Shown piece after piece: positions 49,542 to 61,089 of a stretch of DNA of 64,000 nt. The position numbers and the translations under genes are program-made. The notes below the pieces were generated by a model. That model was not told the origin of the DNA. It made no database searches and was given only the letters and a program-made list of their open reading frames with translations. Source of the stretch: Acorus gramineus (lineage: Eukaryota > Streptophyta > Magnoliopsida > Acorales > Acoraceae). The stretch lies in the NCBI GenBank assembly GCA_030737835.1, contig CM060847.1, positions 18,911,280 to 18,975,279 of the forward strand, written 5' to 3'. Within the stretch, counting starts at the first letter, position 1. Each line of letters opens with the position of its first letter.

Positions 49542-49553
49542 GCCCTCCTCAAA
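49542..49553 (-). other. Copia polypurine tract
   Basis: On the minus strand TTTGAGGAGGGC lies directly against the 3' LTR, the usual place for plus-strand priming. Confidence 0.75.
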
Positions 49554-52500
49554 CTCACGGTGGATCATACAAAGTGAGTTTGCGAAGAAGAAACTGAAAT
49601 CGAGGAATTGGATGTGACTTCGTAAAGAAATCAACAAGCTGCTCAGCAGAGAAGATATGTGGAAGCGATAATGTCTCTGCAAGAAAGTGCTGACGAACGA
49701 AGTGACAATCGATCTCAATGTGTTTGGTCCTCTCGTGATAGCAATCTGAATAGCAGACCGGTTATCACAGTGAAGAGGAGTAGGACCAGTCATAGTAACT
49801 CCTAGATCCACCAAGAGACGTCTGAGATGAACAATCTCCTTGGTGGTGATAGCCATGGCTCGATATTCAGCCTCAGTGCTGGAAAGAGAAACAACCTCCT
49901 GTTTCTTGCTGCGCCAAGAGATGATAGAATCTCTGAGAAATATGCAGAAACCAGTGGTGGAGCGTCTAGTGGTCGGGTCTCCAGCCCAATCAGCATCAGT
50001 GTAAGCCTGAGAACCAGAGTCGAAGAAGATGACAGATAGATCGATCTAGTGATAGTACCACGCAAATATCTAAGAATTCGCATAAGAGCACCATAATGCA
50101 CTGATCGAGGAGCCGAGACAAACTGACTAACAATACTGACGGCATGAGCAATGTCAGGTCTAGTGATGCAGAGATACACAAGCTGACCCACGATCTGTCT
50201 GTATCGAGTAGGATCTGAGAGGAGCTCACCATCCGTAGGACGAAGCTTCACATGAAGCTCGAGAGGAGTATCCGCACTGCGGGTATCGGAGAGGGCAGCA
50301 CGCTCTAAAATGTCAGCTGTATACTTCTGTTGAGAAAGCAGAATCCCACGATCACTCTGTGCAATCTCGAGACCAAGGAAGTAGCGAAGAGTACCAAGAT
50401 CTTTCATCTGAAACTGTCGACTGAGGTGATTCTTGACCCGAGTAATACCAGCGGAGTCATCGCCAGTTATAATCATGTCGTCAACATACAGAAGAAGGAT
50501 TACCCGCCCTGCGATGAGGATCGCACAAACATAGAGTGGTCCTGGTGGCTCTCAACAAAACCAGCTGTCAGAATAACACTGTGAAAACGCTCAAACCAGG
50601 CACGAGGAGCTTGTTTCAGTCCGTATATAGCCCGCCGAAGACGACAAACATGCTGAGGAGGAGTGCTGAGACCTGGAGGTGGTTGCATATAAACAACCTC
50701 AGATAAATCACCATGAAGAAAAGCATTCTTCACGTCCATCTGAAAGAGAGGCCAGCGACGAACAGCAGCAACGACGAGAAGGGTGCGAACAGTAGTCATC
50801 TGAGCAACAGGAGCAAAGGTCTCCTCATAGTCAATGCCATACTCCTGAGTGAAACCTCTGGCAACAAGACGAGCCTTATGTCGTTCAATGGAACCATCAG
50901 GGCGATGCTTGATCTTGAAAATCCACTTGCAGCTGATAGGGGTAACACCATCCGGAAGGGGAACAACATCCCAGGTCTGTGTCTGCTCAAACGCCTGAAA
51001 CTCCTCAGCCATGGCCTGCTGCCACTCAGGGTACTCGACTGCCTCTCGATAAGATCGGGGCTCACGATGGGCATGTATAGCGGTGAGATAGGCCTGGAAT
51101 TCTGGAGAATAGGTACTCACTGATGCAAAGCCAAATCGGTCAGGTGGTCCAGAGTCAAAACTGAAGCGATCAGGCGGATGACGCTCACGCTGAGGGTAGC
51201 GAGTCAAGGGACGAGGATCCACATCAGAGGGAGGTGTGTTAGCCGTGGAAGACGGAGTACCAGCGGAGTCATCTGCGGAAGGAGCAAGAGGAGACACAAT
51301 AGGAGGAGAACAGGGAGGACCATGGGAGTTGGCTGCAGGAGTGTGAAGAGGAGACGAAGAACCAGGAGAGTCAGCAGTGGGAATGCCAAGATGAGACTCA
51401 GGGAGAACAGAACTAGGAGTGGGCTCAAGCAGAACAGACGGCCCGAGAAGAGGTAGAGACTCAATAGGAGAGGCCTGAACAGGAGAAGGCACCCGAGGAG
51501 AGGAGGCAGTGGGTGTAGAAGAAAAATAGGGAACATCTTCGACAAATGACACATGACGAGCTATCCAAAAACGATCTCCAATAGGATCGTAGCAGCGATA
51601 TCCCTTGTGTTTGAAACTAATCCCCAAGAATACACACTTAACTGACCGAGCGGCCAACTTAGTGCGTTGATGAGGAGGGAGAAGCACGAAACAAGTACAT
51701 CCAAAAGTGCGAAGTCTGCTATAATCAGGTTTGGAGGAGTAAAGGCGCTCATGAGGAGTCATACCGGAGAGGACAGAAGAGGGAGTGATATTGATAAGAT
51801 GAACAGATAGAAGAGCAGCCTCAGCCCAGTATGTGCTGGGGACTGAAGAAGAAAGTAAGAGGGAACGAGCGGTCTCAAGAATATGGCGATGTTTTCTTTC
51901 AGCAACACCATTCTGCTCATGAGTATAAGGGCATGATTGCTGAAAGAGAGTGCCATGAGATTGAAGAAGAGAACGCATCGTGGAAGAAATATATTCTCGA
52001 GCACAATCAGACCTAAAGATTTTGATACGAGTCTGAAACTGGGTGTGAATCATAGTGGTAAAGACCTCATATATCTTTGGGACCTCAGATCGATGACGCA
52101 ATAAATAAATCCAGGTAAAGCGAGAATAGTCATCAATAAAACTGATATAATACGAAAAACCACTCTTTGACGTGATATGAGAAGGACCCCAGATATCAGA
52201 ATGAACAAGCTCAAATGGACTAGAGGACTGATGATTACTAGAATGGAATGGAGTAGCAACAGGTTTGGCTAATTTACAGCCCTCACAAACAGAAAGAGGA
52301 GAGAAAGAAACATGACCTAAATCACCAGACTTAATAAGGTCTTTAAGACGAGATTCAGAAACATGACCTAACCTCTTATGCCACAAGTCAGTATCAGAGG
52401 TGACAGTGCCACAGAAAACTGAGGGATCAGGTACAGGAAGATAAAGATACTCCACATAATACAGTCCGCCAATCCGACGACCAACACCAATCCTCTGCCC

Positions 52501-53279
52501 TGAACGTGGATCCTGCACAGAACACCCAGAAGAGGTAAAGGTAACGGTGAATCCAGAATCACACAATCTACTAATAGACACAAGATTCATGCAAAGCTCA
52601 GGAGCATGCAAAACAAATGGTAATGAAAGGCGGCCAGTAGGGTGGGATGTGGTGGTGATCGATCCACACTGCGTGATGACTAAAGGAGAGCCATTAGCAG
52701 TATGAATCGAAGGGAGGTGTGAGGGTGCAGGTGAGCATGCAGTGAGGATAGAACTATCAGGAGTCATGTGATGTGAGGCACTCGAATAAAAAATCCAATA
52801 AGCAGGGGTACCCATAGTAGAAGACAAGGCAAAGGGAGTAGAAGTATTAGAAAGTGACTGCTGCAGAATCAGGTGGTCTAGGCGCTGATTGATCTGAACA
52901 AGCATATCCGAGTGTGACTGAATGGAGGCAATCGAAGTAGCAGTCGTAGCGACAACATGAGGAAAATGATGTCCTCAGCCTTTTGGTTGATAACGCTGCT
53001 TAGAAGGTCATTGTCTTTTCGTAGCAGGAGCGGACCCCAGGATGCCCTCATAGATAAATGACGAAGTAGACTGACGAGATACCTTCGAAGCCGCCGGTGT
53101 CGGAAGAGTAGGGTTGTTGTTGGTTTCTGACATTGTGCAGAACCACTCGGATGAGGATCAGAAGCAGACGAGGACGTAGAGCACAAAAAATCGCGCAAAA
53201 TGGACTCCTGGACCACCTTAATCGGACTTCCGGAGAGGAAGTTATAACCGATTTAGTGATTCGAAGTCTCAAGGAGGTG

Positions 53280-54106
53280 CCGGAGGTGGCGGAGAGCGGC
53301 CGGTGGCTGCAGGGGGGTGGCCGGAGGAGTCAGGGGCGGCCGGAGGAGCCGGAGGACGGCCGGAGTTGACCTGAGGTCGGACTCGGATCGGGTTCCAGGT
53401 CGGGTTCGTGGATCCGGGTCGGGTGCCGGGCCGGGTTCGAGGATCCTGGTAGCTGGGCAGGGTCCGGGTCGGATGCTGGGTGGACTCGGGTCGGGTGCCG
53501 GGTCCGATGCTGGGTGGACTCGGGTCATGTGCCGGGTCGGGCGCTCGAGACGATCCGGAACGCTTGAGACAGGCCAGCACGAGCTGTCCCAGCATATCCT
53601 GAGAAATCCAGGTAGAATCTGTGGATCGGTGCCCGGGCAGATTTCTCGGGTGCGACAGATCCCGGGTAATCCAGGAAGGTTCAGACGTGTGGCAGGGCAC
53701 GACGTGGCAGGGCGCGTGGCAGGGCACTGCGCGGCAGGGCGTGTGGCAGGGCACGGCGCGGCAGGGTACGGCAGGGCGCGTGGCAGGGTAGGGCGCGGCG
53801 CTCGACAGGGCAGGACGCGACACTCGACAAAGCAGGGCAAGGCGCGCGGCAGGGCAGGGCAGGGCTGCTGGGCGCGTCAGGGCAGGGCGGCGCATGGCAG
53901 GGCACGGCAGGGCACACGGTAGGGCAGGGCGGCGCAAGGCAAGGCACCCGGCAGCGCGCGTGGCAGGGCAGGGCGGCGCACGGCAGGGCACGCGGCAGGG
54001 CGCGGCAGGGCACGCGGCAGGGCTGCGCGAGCAGTGGTAGGGCGGCGCTCGTCAGCGGCAGGGGCGGCACACGCAGTGGCAGGGGCACGACGGCAACGAC
54101 AAAGGA
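53280..54106. repeat. GC-rich minisatellite in the copia leader
   Basis: From about 53690 to 54060 the plus strand repeats GGCAGGGCACG-type units of roughly 9-11 bp many times. From about 53390 to 53560 it repeats GGGTCGGGTGCCGGG-type units with four or more closely spaced G-triplets. Open frames up to 240 codons across it are low-complexity artefacts rich in Pro, Cys, Arg and Ala. Confidence 0.85.
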
Positions 54107-54149
54107 TTCCAAAAAAAAAAAAAAAAAAAATAGGATTTTTGAGGTGGTT

Positions 54150-54161
54150 GCTCTGATACCA
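54150..54161 (-). other. Copia primer-binding site (initiator-Met tRNA)
   Basis: TGGTATCAGAGC on the minus strand directly follows the 5' LTR. This is the standard complement to the 3' end of plant initiator-Met tRNA. Confidence 0.9.
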
Positions 54162-54296
54162 TGTTAGAATGAGAGAATGAAATAATGGGAATCCTTGTAT
54201 TCTACTTAGGGTTTAATCCCTTTATATATACAAATGCGTAGGAGTTACACGTGTAATACACTACACACATTATAAAATAACATATATAATATAACA
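54162..54296 (-). repeat. Copia 5' LTR
   Basis: 135 bp, alignable without gaps to 49407-49541 with about 10 differences by eye. TG...CA ends. Confidence 0.9.
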
Positions 54297-54301
54297 ATAT
54301 T

Positions 54302-55720
54302 AAGAAGGTCATGAAACTTATTGTAAAGATTTTCTTCATATATCAATACAACTTTGATCCCAATAAATGAAAAAACATCCCAATGCAGCCGCTAGTCTAC
54401 AAAAATATTATATTGTCCTCAAGCAATTTCCAAATTTATCCACTATGTACCCATTCAAAATAAAACTCTGTTGAATGAATAGTAAGGGTATTCTTGTAAT
54501 CATGCAAACCAATAAGCTCAATGCAGATGTAGTAGCCAAACAAGATTTTTTTTCTCTTTTTGGGAGGGTTTTGAATGTGCCCCACTTATAAAATCTTGAG
54601 TTGGGCATTTCACGTCCAAATGGGCTCTCAAATGCAGTGATTCTCAAGATCCACCCCGCTTTTAAAAAACACACTTTTGATAGTTTTTCAATCGCTGGAA
54701 TTTTTATCTGATGGAAGCGGCAAGTGGGGTTCAAGAATCCAATTGCGGAAATGTATTCAGATCTACATTTAGAAAATGTCAACTTTCAAACCTAAAAGTG
54801 TTCGAAATGCATATCTAAATGTACCTGTTTTTAATGCTACCTAGAAGTCCGAATTTAAGATTTTCCTATTGTTACAGTTTGATTATTACGCAAATAAGTA
54901 TTTTCTAGTTGACAAGCTCCCATGAATTCCGATGGTTTCCTATTGCTGAGAAAATAAGGGGGTTGTTCCTACCAAAAAAAAACTTGCATGCTCAAGTCAT
55001 GAGCATCAGTTATATTGATGCTCGATGAATTTGTCCAAACATGGTTCATGAGCTAGAGTTTAGATCATCTATGTGACCATCATAGAGAATTTCTGTATTG
55101 TCCATATGAAATCTGACACATTGATATGAAAAAAATCACTCTATAAAAATGCCATCATTTGTGATATATCATTTACAAAAATAGTCAATGCATAAGCATA
55201 TTTAAATTTTATTTTGAGCCGTATACATGGCACCTATTGATTGGTTAACACATAATTATTATTGTGTTGTAAACACAGAGGATCTCATTCCCATATGCCA
55301 AGCCTGATGATTGCGATCAGCCAAGTGACGTGACGCGTGATTTCTCTTAAGCGAGTTAATCAAATGACATTTGAAACACATGTTCCTTTTTCATCTTTCT
55401 CACATGTCGGTTTTAAAGCTTATTAGTGATGTCCCACCAAGCTCTGGTAGCCTTGTAGTATTACACTCTCTGGTAGCGTGGTATCAAGCCTCGTTAAATG
55501 TCCAAGTGGAAGTTGAAAAAAAATGATAAAATTAAAGTCTCTGAATGGGCTGGTTTGTTGGGCTTTGGGCCAAGGTTAGTTCGTTGCCGTGATAGCCACA
55601 CTTAAATAGTTTCAGCCCACAGGTTGAGTTTCTAGTGGGTTAGTCCCACTGTTCTAGTAGGCCCATGTTGGCCCCTTTTATCACATAGTTGTAAGTGGAT
55701 GCCCACTATGCTCTGATACT
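54302..55720. other. Intergenic DNA, no gene seen
   Basis: Less AT-rich than most flanks in places (54540-54740, 55550-55700) but without coding similarity or delimited repeats. Confidence 0.35.
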
Positions 55721-56737
55721 AAGATAGCTCTATTTACCCCCCTCTAAAATAGGTGCACCACCCTTTCATAATTTCCCCCCTCATATATAAACTCATTTTT
55801 GAATTCATGTGCACCCCCTCCTTCACAAAACCCTAAATCTCTTTCATCCCTCTCTCAGTCTCCCTTGTCTCGACGTCATCTCCCTCTCTCAGTCTCCCTT
55901 GTCTCGACGTCATCTCCCTCTCTCGGTCTACCTCATTGTCGTCTCCCTCGTCTCTCTCTCTCTCTCTCTCTCGGTCTGCCTCGCTGTCGTCTCCCTCGTC
56001 TCCCTCTCTCGGTCTACCTCACCTCTAATCCATTTGTATTTTATAGACTCACCTTAGGTAGTGAGTAGTGTTGTAAACGCAACGAGCTTCAGTGGTAGTC
56101 TTGTTTCTTTTTTGAGTTTTTTTTTCCTTCTCAAATTCCCTCTCTATCAATCATTTCTTAGTGGGTTTCATCATCTTTTGTTCATTCACGAGCGGTAGGC
56201 AAGGTCTTCATGTCACTAATCAGTCATGTATCATGCATGCATGTATAGAGGTGTCAACCAAGTTTTTCACTTTTTTCATTTTCGCTGTTGTGTGCGACAC
56301 TGCATGTGTGTCGACGAAAACTACTTCTATTGACATCCTTGGTGTCGAACGACGTTAATTAAGTGGGTAAAATTTAGAACTGATTATGTCGACACCCCTA
56401 CTGTCGATGGGAGTTAGTTTGGTCGACATCCAAAGTGTCGAACAGATCATACTGTCCCCTAGACTAGTATGCTTCAACAATTGTTGTGTCGGCTTCTTCC
56501 AACATCGTCGACAGTCATAGTGTCGATACACTATACAAAATGCAGGGTTGGGAACATTTGCGTGTCGACAGTTATAATGTCGTCATATTCGACAGTGGTC
56601 GATAGTTGAAGTGTCGAACAACAATCTAATATAGAGGGGGGTGCAACTTATCCATTTATATATAAATGAATCTTTTTTTCATGATCCATATACAAGGGGG
56701 TGCAACTATTTTGGAGGGGGGTGAATAGAGCGACCTT
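55721..56737. mobile_element. Foldback element with CT-rich and TCGACA-rich interior
   Basis: The outer about 90 bp on each side are inverted repeats: AAGATAGCTCTATTTACCCC on the left and AAGGTCGCTCTATTCACCCC inward from the right, continuing through AAAATAG(G/T)TGCACC. I found no clear target-site duplication. The interior has a (CT)n-rich stretch (55841-56020) with a 34-bp direct repeat (period 34 from about 55857) that resembles a plant 5' leader, then the hairpin cluster listed next. No protein is recognisable. It may be a Mutator-type element that captured gene-leader sequence. Confidence 0.55.
56305..56622. repeat. Cluster of TCGACA...TGTCGA mini-hairpins
   Basis: In about 320 bp the core GTCGA or its mate occurs at least twelve times. 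It forms facing pairs with 6-8 bp loops, for example TCGACATCCAAAGTGTCGA (56422), TCGACAGTCATAGTGTCGAT (about 56508), TCGATAGTTGAAGTGTCGA (about 56600) and TCGACACCCCTACTGTCGA (about 56389). TCGA is rare in the surrounding DNA. Confidence 0.8.
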
Positions 56738-56995
56738 CAACGTACTATGGAAACATAGCCTTATTACAAAAAAGGATATCACTGTCACTGATGCTCCACA
56801 TGATTAAACTTTATCAAAAAAATTAAACCAACTTTACAATTTTTTTACAAATAGCATGTGACAGGATATAGGTAATATACATATACATATCGACAATGGG
56901 TAGGCCCGGCCTTGGCCTAGGTCCATGGGACTGTTGAGCAAGGATTTTGGGTTGCCAGCGAGCTTGCAGGCACCAATTTGTTTTTAAAATTATTT

Positions 56996-57012
56996 GGGGG
57001 GGGGGGGGGGGG
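56996..57012. repeat. 17-bp poly(G) run
   Basis: Uninterrupted G run; the length may be unreliable. Confidence 0.9.
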
Positions 57013-57111
57013 TGTGCATTGTCAAGGGCATAGAATACCACCTGGTGCCTCCTCCTTCCTTTAATTTTTAATGTGTGGCAAGGGGAGGGGGCCACCTCCC
57101 CCGTGACGGAC

Positions 57112-57300
57112 CGTGCCTAAAAAGCATGGCACGTGCACGTCATCTAAACTCTGTATCAATTATAATAGCCCGTGTCCAAAAACCTTGGCACATGTACGTC
57201 ACCTAAGTTCTGATACCAACTATGACAGCTCACGTTCAAAAACTTCAGCGCGCGTGCATCACCTATCTTGAAATTTACCGCTGCACAATTCTGATACAAT
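57112..57300 (-). repeat. About 60-bp degenerate tandem repeat, three units
   Basis: Units start near 57112, 57172 and 57230 with C(C/T)(C/G)(T/A)G(T/C)xCxAAAAA, continue through GCACGTGCACGTCA/GCACATGTACGTCA/GCGCGCGTGCATCA and end near CTGATACCAACTATGACAG or its diverged forms. On the minus strand TGGTATCAGAAC (57214-57225) resembles an initiator-Met primer-binding site, linking it to the LTR relic on its right. Confidence 0.6.
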
Positions 57301-59420
57301 ATTTGATCAACTATACATGTAATCAACTATATAAACATACCCAAGAAAGTTTAAGCAGTCAACATAGTCCCTATCACATCTCATATACAATCATTCATAT
57401 ATAAAGCATTATAACATATGCATGGTTCGCTAGACCAACCTCTACCAGTATAATCACGTACATATCCAAAACATCAAAATATATACCAGTCACAAGCTGG
57501 ACGTGGCACCAAAAAAAGACTAAAGCCAACGCCAAGAAACCACCTCTACTCTTACCCCACCTTTACTATACAAAAATAGTAATACAGAGAATGAAATGAG
57601 CAAAACGTGCTCAGTATGTAACCCACACATTCCAAACACAAGAACCCAAAGATGAAGCTCAAATAGAATGAAATATGAGGCTAAAATAATGATTACAGAA
57701 TGAAATCACTATTTGATTATCAGTAGAGAAAAGAAATAACATTGTTGATAAACTCATCAACCATGAATGAATACACGAACTAACACATTACAACTGATAA
57801 TGTCAACAAATATCTTGATGTGCATCACAAGCCTTCTCCAAAATTATATATCATACTAGGAAAGAGATCACTAATATCACACTAATCAAAGGAATATCAA
57901 GAATATCACTGACACTCGTTGTGACCCTCAAAACGTCCACAACGCTCTAACAAATAATAGGGAATAGCAAATATTGTCTCCCCAAACATCTAGTGTGCAT
58001 AGGGGTGACCATCTCCAAGACCCCCATCTCGGCTACCCCGGTGTCTGAGATGCCCACAATATATACATCGCGTGTGACCCTTGGAATGACCACCGCGGAA
58101 TCACTACCCCCCCCCCCCATAGGACCGCACATGCCCATGCATGCTAAGGAGCCCAAAGTGTAAGGTCTATGGTCATCCACCTCAAGCACAAAAAAATATA
58201 ATATGAACTCCAATGATACCAAGCATACCACAAGACTCCATGGTCGGATAATTAGGATGCAGACAATAGGATGTATACAATAGGATCAAAGAAAACTTAC
58301 AATGCTCATAAGTCAATTATAGGTTCAGGAGAATCAGTAATGCATGCTCTCAAGATATAACTGAAATAAAAAAGAATACTGAATCTCGACAACAAAACAA
58401 TAATAATGAGTAACAAGGAAACAAATCACAATATTGAATATTTCAAGAAATAAATAGACCAATGAATCATAGAATCTCGAACAACCCAAATACCAAATAA
58501 ATAGTGACAACAACAATAAAGCATGGAACCACGTAGAGAGGAGCCCACTGACCATACCCCATTATTAAAGCAATTCTCAAATCCTTCAAGACAAACATGA
58601 TATCCTCACTACAAATCCTAAATTGACACAATAAAAAACAACTCTCTAATTCTTCTTCATTCAACCCCACAAACTTGTTCATATTTCAGACCCAAGTTAT
58701 AAATTTGATTCAAAATTGAAATAGAACAATCTTAGAAGAATAACACAATAAAAAAAATAAGAATTTTTACCCAATACAACATGATAAATTACTTCACAAA
58801 GCTTTTTCCAATTTTTTCCTTACTTTCCCTGCTCTTCCCCTCACCAAATTAAACTAGCCTCGGCTGACTCCCTCAATTAACGAATAGAATTACCAAACAC
58901 CACCTTCCACCGACTCGCCCATTCAGAGGAACTTTGAATTCCAAGAGCAATTACCAAACTACCCTTCACTAAAATTCTGCACAGACTTGACTCGAACTGC
59001 TTTATGTAGGAAACTTTGATTCATATGATATAAGTTCTATTGAAAAGCTAACGAATATATCTACACTTTTCTTTTTATATTAAGATCAGATTAGGCATCC
59101 AACTGTTATTAAAATAGTGATGAATAGAAAACTTCGAGCTTTGTTCTTTGAAGGATAAAAATGGTAAACCAGCCATAACTTTTTCAATATAACTCTAAAT
59201 GATGCAAACCTAATTTTATATGAAAGATAACTAAAAAAATGAAAGTTTGAAATGTTTATCTCAAATCTCAAATATATCTCTAAGGTGCTTTACAAAAATT
59301 AAACCAAATGCATGACTTGAGGGACAACAAAGACCATAAACTTCATTTAGCATAAATGCTATTCTGCAATCCAAACATGTAAATATTAGCATAATCCAGC
59401 ATAAGAGGATTCAGGTTGTT
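57230..59420 (-). mobile_element. Gypsy-type LTR relic (Tekay/Del-like)
   Basis: About 2.1 kb without open frames ends, on the minus strand, next to a PBS-like TGGTATCAGAAC. Phrases such as TACTGAGCACGTTTTGCTCA (about 57600) and GTTATATTGAAAAAGTTATG (about 59180) recall long LTRs of Tekay/Del chromoviruses. No pol domain follows, so it is a partial or solo LTR fossil. The limits and lineage are inference. Confidence 0.35.
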
Positions 59421-59424
59421 GCAT

Positions 59425-59679
59425 CCCCTCCAAATGTAACTTCTTGAGAGTGGCCAAATGGTACCTCAGCCCTCCCCTCCATCCGGGCGTGCGGGACCAT
59501 AGACCGGCCTATGGGCCATCCCGAATAGGCTTGATTTGGTGTGCCCGTGGGATGGGCCTGGGCCTCAAAGTGATGCCTGGGCTGTCTTCTAATTGGGCCG
59601 GGCCAACACAACTTGTTAACAAGCCTGGGCCTGGTATAAGCCTTACCCCCCCCCCCCCCCCCCACGATTTGGATTGAGA
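59425..59679. other. GC-rich repeat tail with an 18-bp poly(C) run
   Basis: GGGCC-rich words (GGGCCTGGGCCT, TTGGGCCGGGCC) resemble the dispersed repeat at 26320-26540. A run of 18 C lies at 59646-59663. No gene. Confidence 0.5.
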
Positions 59680-60237
59680 AATTGAGTTATTCTGGATAGA
59701 TAACTATGCAAGTATAGATAACAATTTTACAGAAATAAGAGATTTTTTGTTTGATTGTATTTTTTTTATTCACATTGGAAAACGTAAGAATAAAGGTTGA
59801 GTTGTTTATTTGATGAATAATAAAATATAAATAAGGTGTAAAAAGTTGATTTGACATGTGTGCTCTATTGATGTATAAGAGGTGTTGATAGTTGATTTGA
59901 TGTGATGAGATGCGTTTTTTTTATTTGTATGTGGGCTCCACTTATTCATAGGAATAGATAAACTGAGTATGGCTTATCATAGGATTGCTTAGAATTGTTT
60001 TTTTTTTTGTTTTTGATATCGGAGGGAACCTCTGTGGCTGACCTTACGGTCAAGCTGGAAAGGCTACCTCCGCCTATTTGCCCCGGTCAAACTCGGAAGG
60101 TTACATAGAATTGTTATATTCTCTTATACTCGTTAAACTGACTTAATAATACCAAGTTATACTCTGTAGATAAACAGCCATTTTTTCTATCCATTCTTAT
60201 ATCACCTTTATATCACTCTTATTCTGAGTTTAACCCA
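59680..60237. mobile_element. Relative of the 8859-9314 MITE, with a nested retroposon
   Basis: Shares TTTGATTGTATTTT and GTAAGAATAAA with 8859-9314 in the left part and a run of TTATATCAC/TTATTC words in the right part. A short retroposon is inserted at 60000-60105. Ends not fixed. Confidence 0.45.
60000..60105 (-). mobile_element. SINE-like retroposon with 10-bp TSD
   Basis: About 106 bp, GC-rich inside AT-rich DNA. Read on the minus strand it ends in a poly(A)-like tail (CAAAAACAAAAAAAAAA). The direct repeat TAGAATTGTT flanks it exactly (59990-59999 and 60106-60115). Tail plus target-site duplication indicate target-primed insertion. I cannot identify pol III boxes with confidence, so SINE is a probable rather than firm call. 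Confidence 0.6.
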
Positions 60238-60742
60238 CGACCCAAATATGGGCTACGGGTCTAAGTCGGGCTTGCAGGCTTTAGGCTACAGGGAACAAAA
60301 GTAAGTGATTTTTAATTGTTCCAACCACTATTGAAAAGGAATTATTTTTTATCAAGATATATAAGAGCGTCCCATCTTACCTCTATACACGTTTACACGT
60401 GACACACATATACACATGCGCGTGCATCTCCAACACTTTTTGGTTTGAATAAACTTAGGATCGGACATATAAATCTTTTAAACTACTATGATTAGGCAAT
60501 ATAATCTATGAGTTAGTTTTTTTTATATAGTTTAACGGTATATTATCAGAATATTCCATCCGCACCCATACAAATTACTGAAAAATAAAAAAAACATATA
60601 GATCATTTTAAATGACCATTTTTTTTAATCAAACTCATTTTCACTTTCTTTTTCTTTTTTTTTTTTGCGGATTTTACCGTTATTGTTGTCCACTACTCCA
60701 TTGCTTTTTTATTTTTATTTTAAATAATTATAATTACGAGGA

Positions 60743-61083
60743 CGATTTATTTTTTATTTTATTTTATTTTTTTGGTAAGTAAGTGAGATAAATTTCAATT
60801 GCTATAAACTATACAAGTGGGGGAGTTACAAAATTACAAAGGAGCTGAAAGCCTAATTAGCTAAAAAGAAGCGGTAACAAAGATGAACAAGACTAAATGT
60901 TTGGAACTTCAACTTGATCCATTTTGAGACATAAGTGTCTCTCGAGGAGCCCCAACAGCAAGAAAGAGAGAGGAGCTCTTTGAGAGGGGTGCCCATGATC
61001 CAAGGGTCATGCCATAGGTTAGCTGATCCACCTGAGAAGATCAACATATTTGTGGAGAGGCACGAGGATCTCGAATAGTGCAA
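60743..61083 (-). pseudogene. LINE (L1-type) ORF2 3' fragment
   Basis: The minus-strand frame 61083-60853 (76 codons) contains FSGGSANLWHDPWIMGTPL, the motif that joins the reverse transcriptase to the C-terminal zinc-ribbon region in plant L1-type elements (usual form GxSINLWxDPW). Downstream on the minus strand an A-rich tail of AAAAT units (about 60774-60743) marks the 3' end. Nearly all of ORF2 and ORF1 are missing, so this is a heavily 5'-truncated copy. I did not find a target-site duplication. Confidence 0.75.
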
Positions 61084-61089
61084 TTAAAG

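Larger units (their letters stand above)
49407..54296 (-). mobile_element. Ty1/copia LTR retrotransposon, broken
   Basis: A 4890-bp element with two 135-bp LTRs, a primer-binding site for initiator-Met tRNA next to the 5' LTR (right side) and a purine tract next to the 3' LTR (left side). Recognisable pol parts in order on the minus strand are: protease region, GAG-pre-integrase (DLWHKRLGHVSESRL), integrase core (HSDIWGPSHITSKSGFSYY), reverse transcriptase (YGLKQAPRAWFERF) and RNase H. The order integrase before reverse transcriptase defines copia. The short LTRs suggest the Ale/Retrofit lineage, which is tentative. Flanking 5-mers GTATT and ATATT match at 4 of 5. The LTRs differ at about 10 of 135 sites, suggesting insertion a few million years ago. 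The reading frame is broken in several places (about half a dozen breaks), so it is a fossil. Confidence 0.95.

Noticed and set aside
50713-51456. Plus-strand frames of 136 and 92 codons
   Set aside because: Antisense to the copia pol region.
53253-53991. Overlapping long open frames (195-240 codons) on both strands
   Set aside because: Low-complexity Pro/Arg/Cys/Ala translations of a GC-rich minisatellite with few stop codons; no domain.
55799-56068. 89-codon Ser/Leu-rich frame in the foldback element
   Set aside because: Product of a CT microsatellite; three frames give similar low-complexity peptides.
59411-59665. 84-codon frame starting with poly-Gly
   Set aside because: Created by the 18-bp C run and GGCC-rich repeat; no domain.
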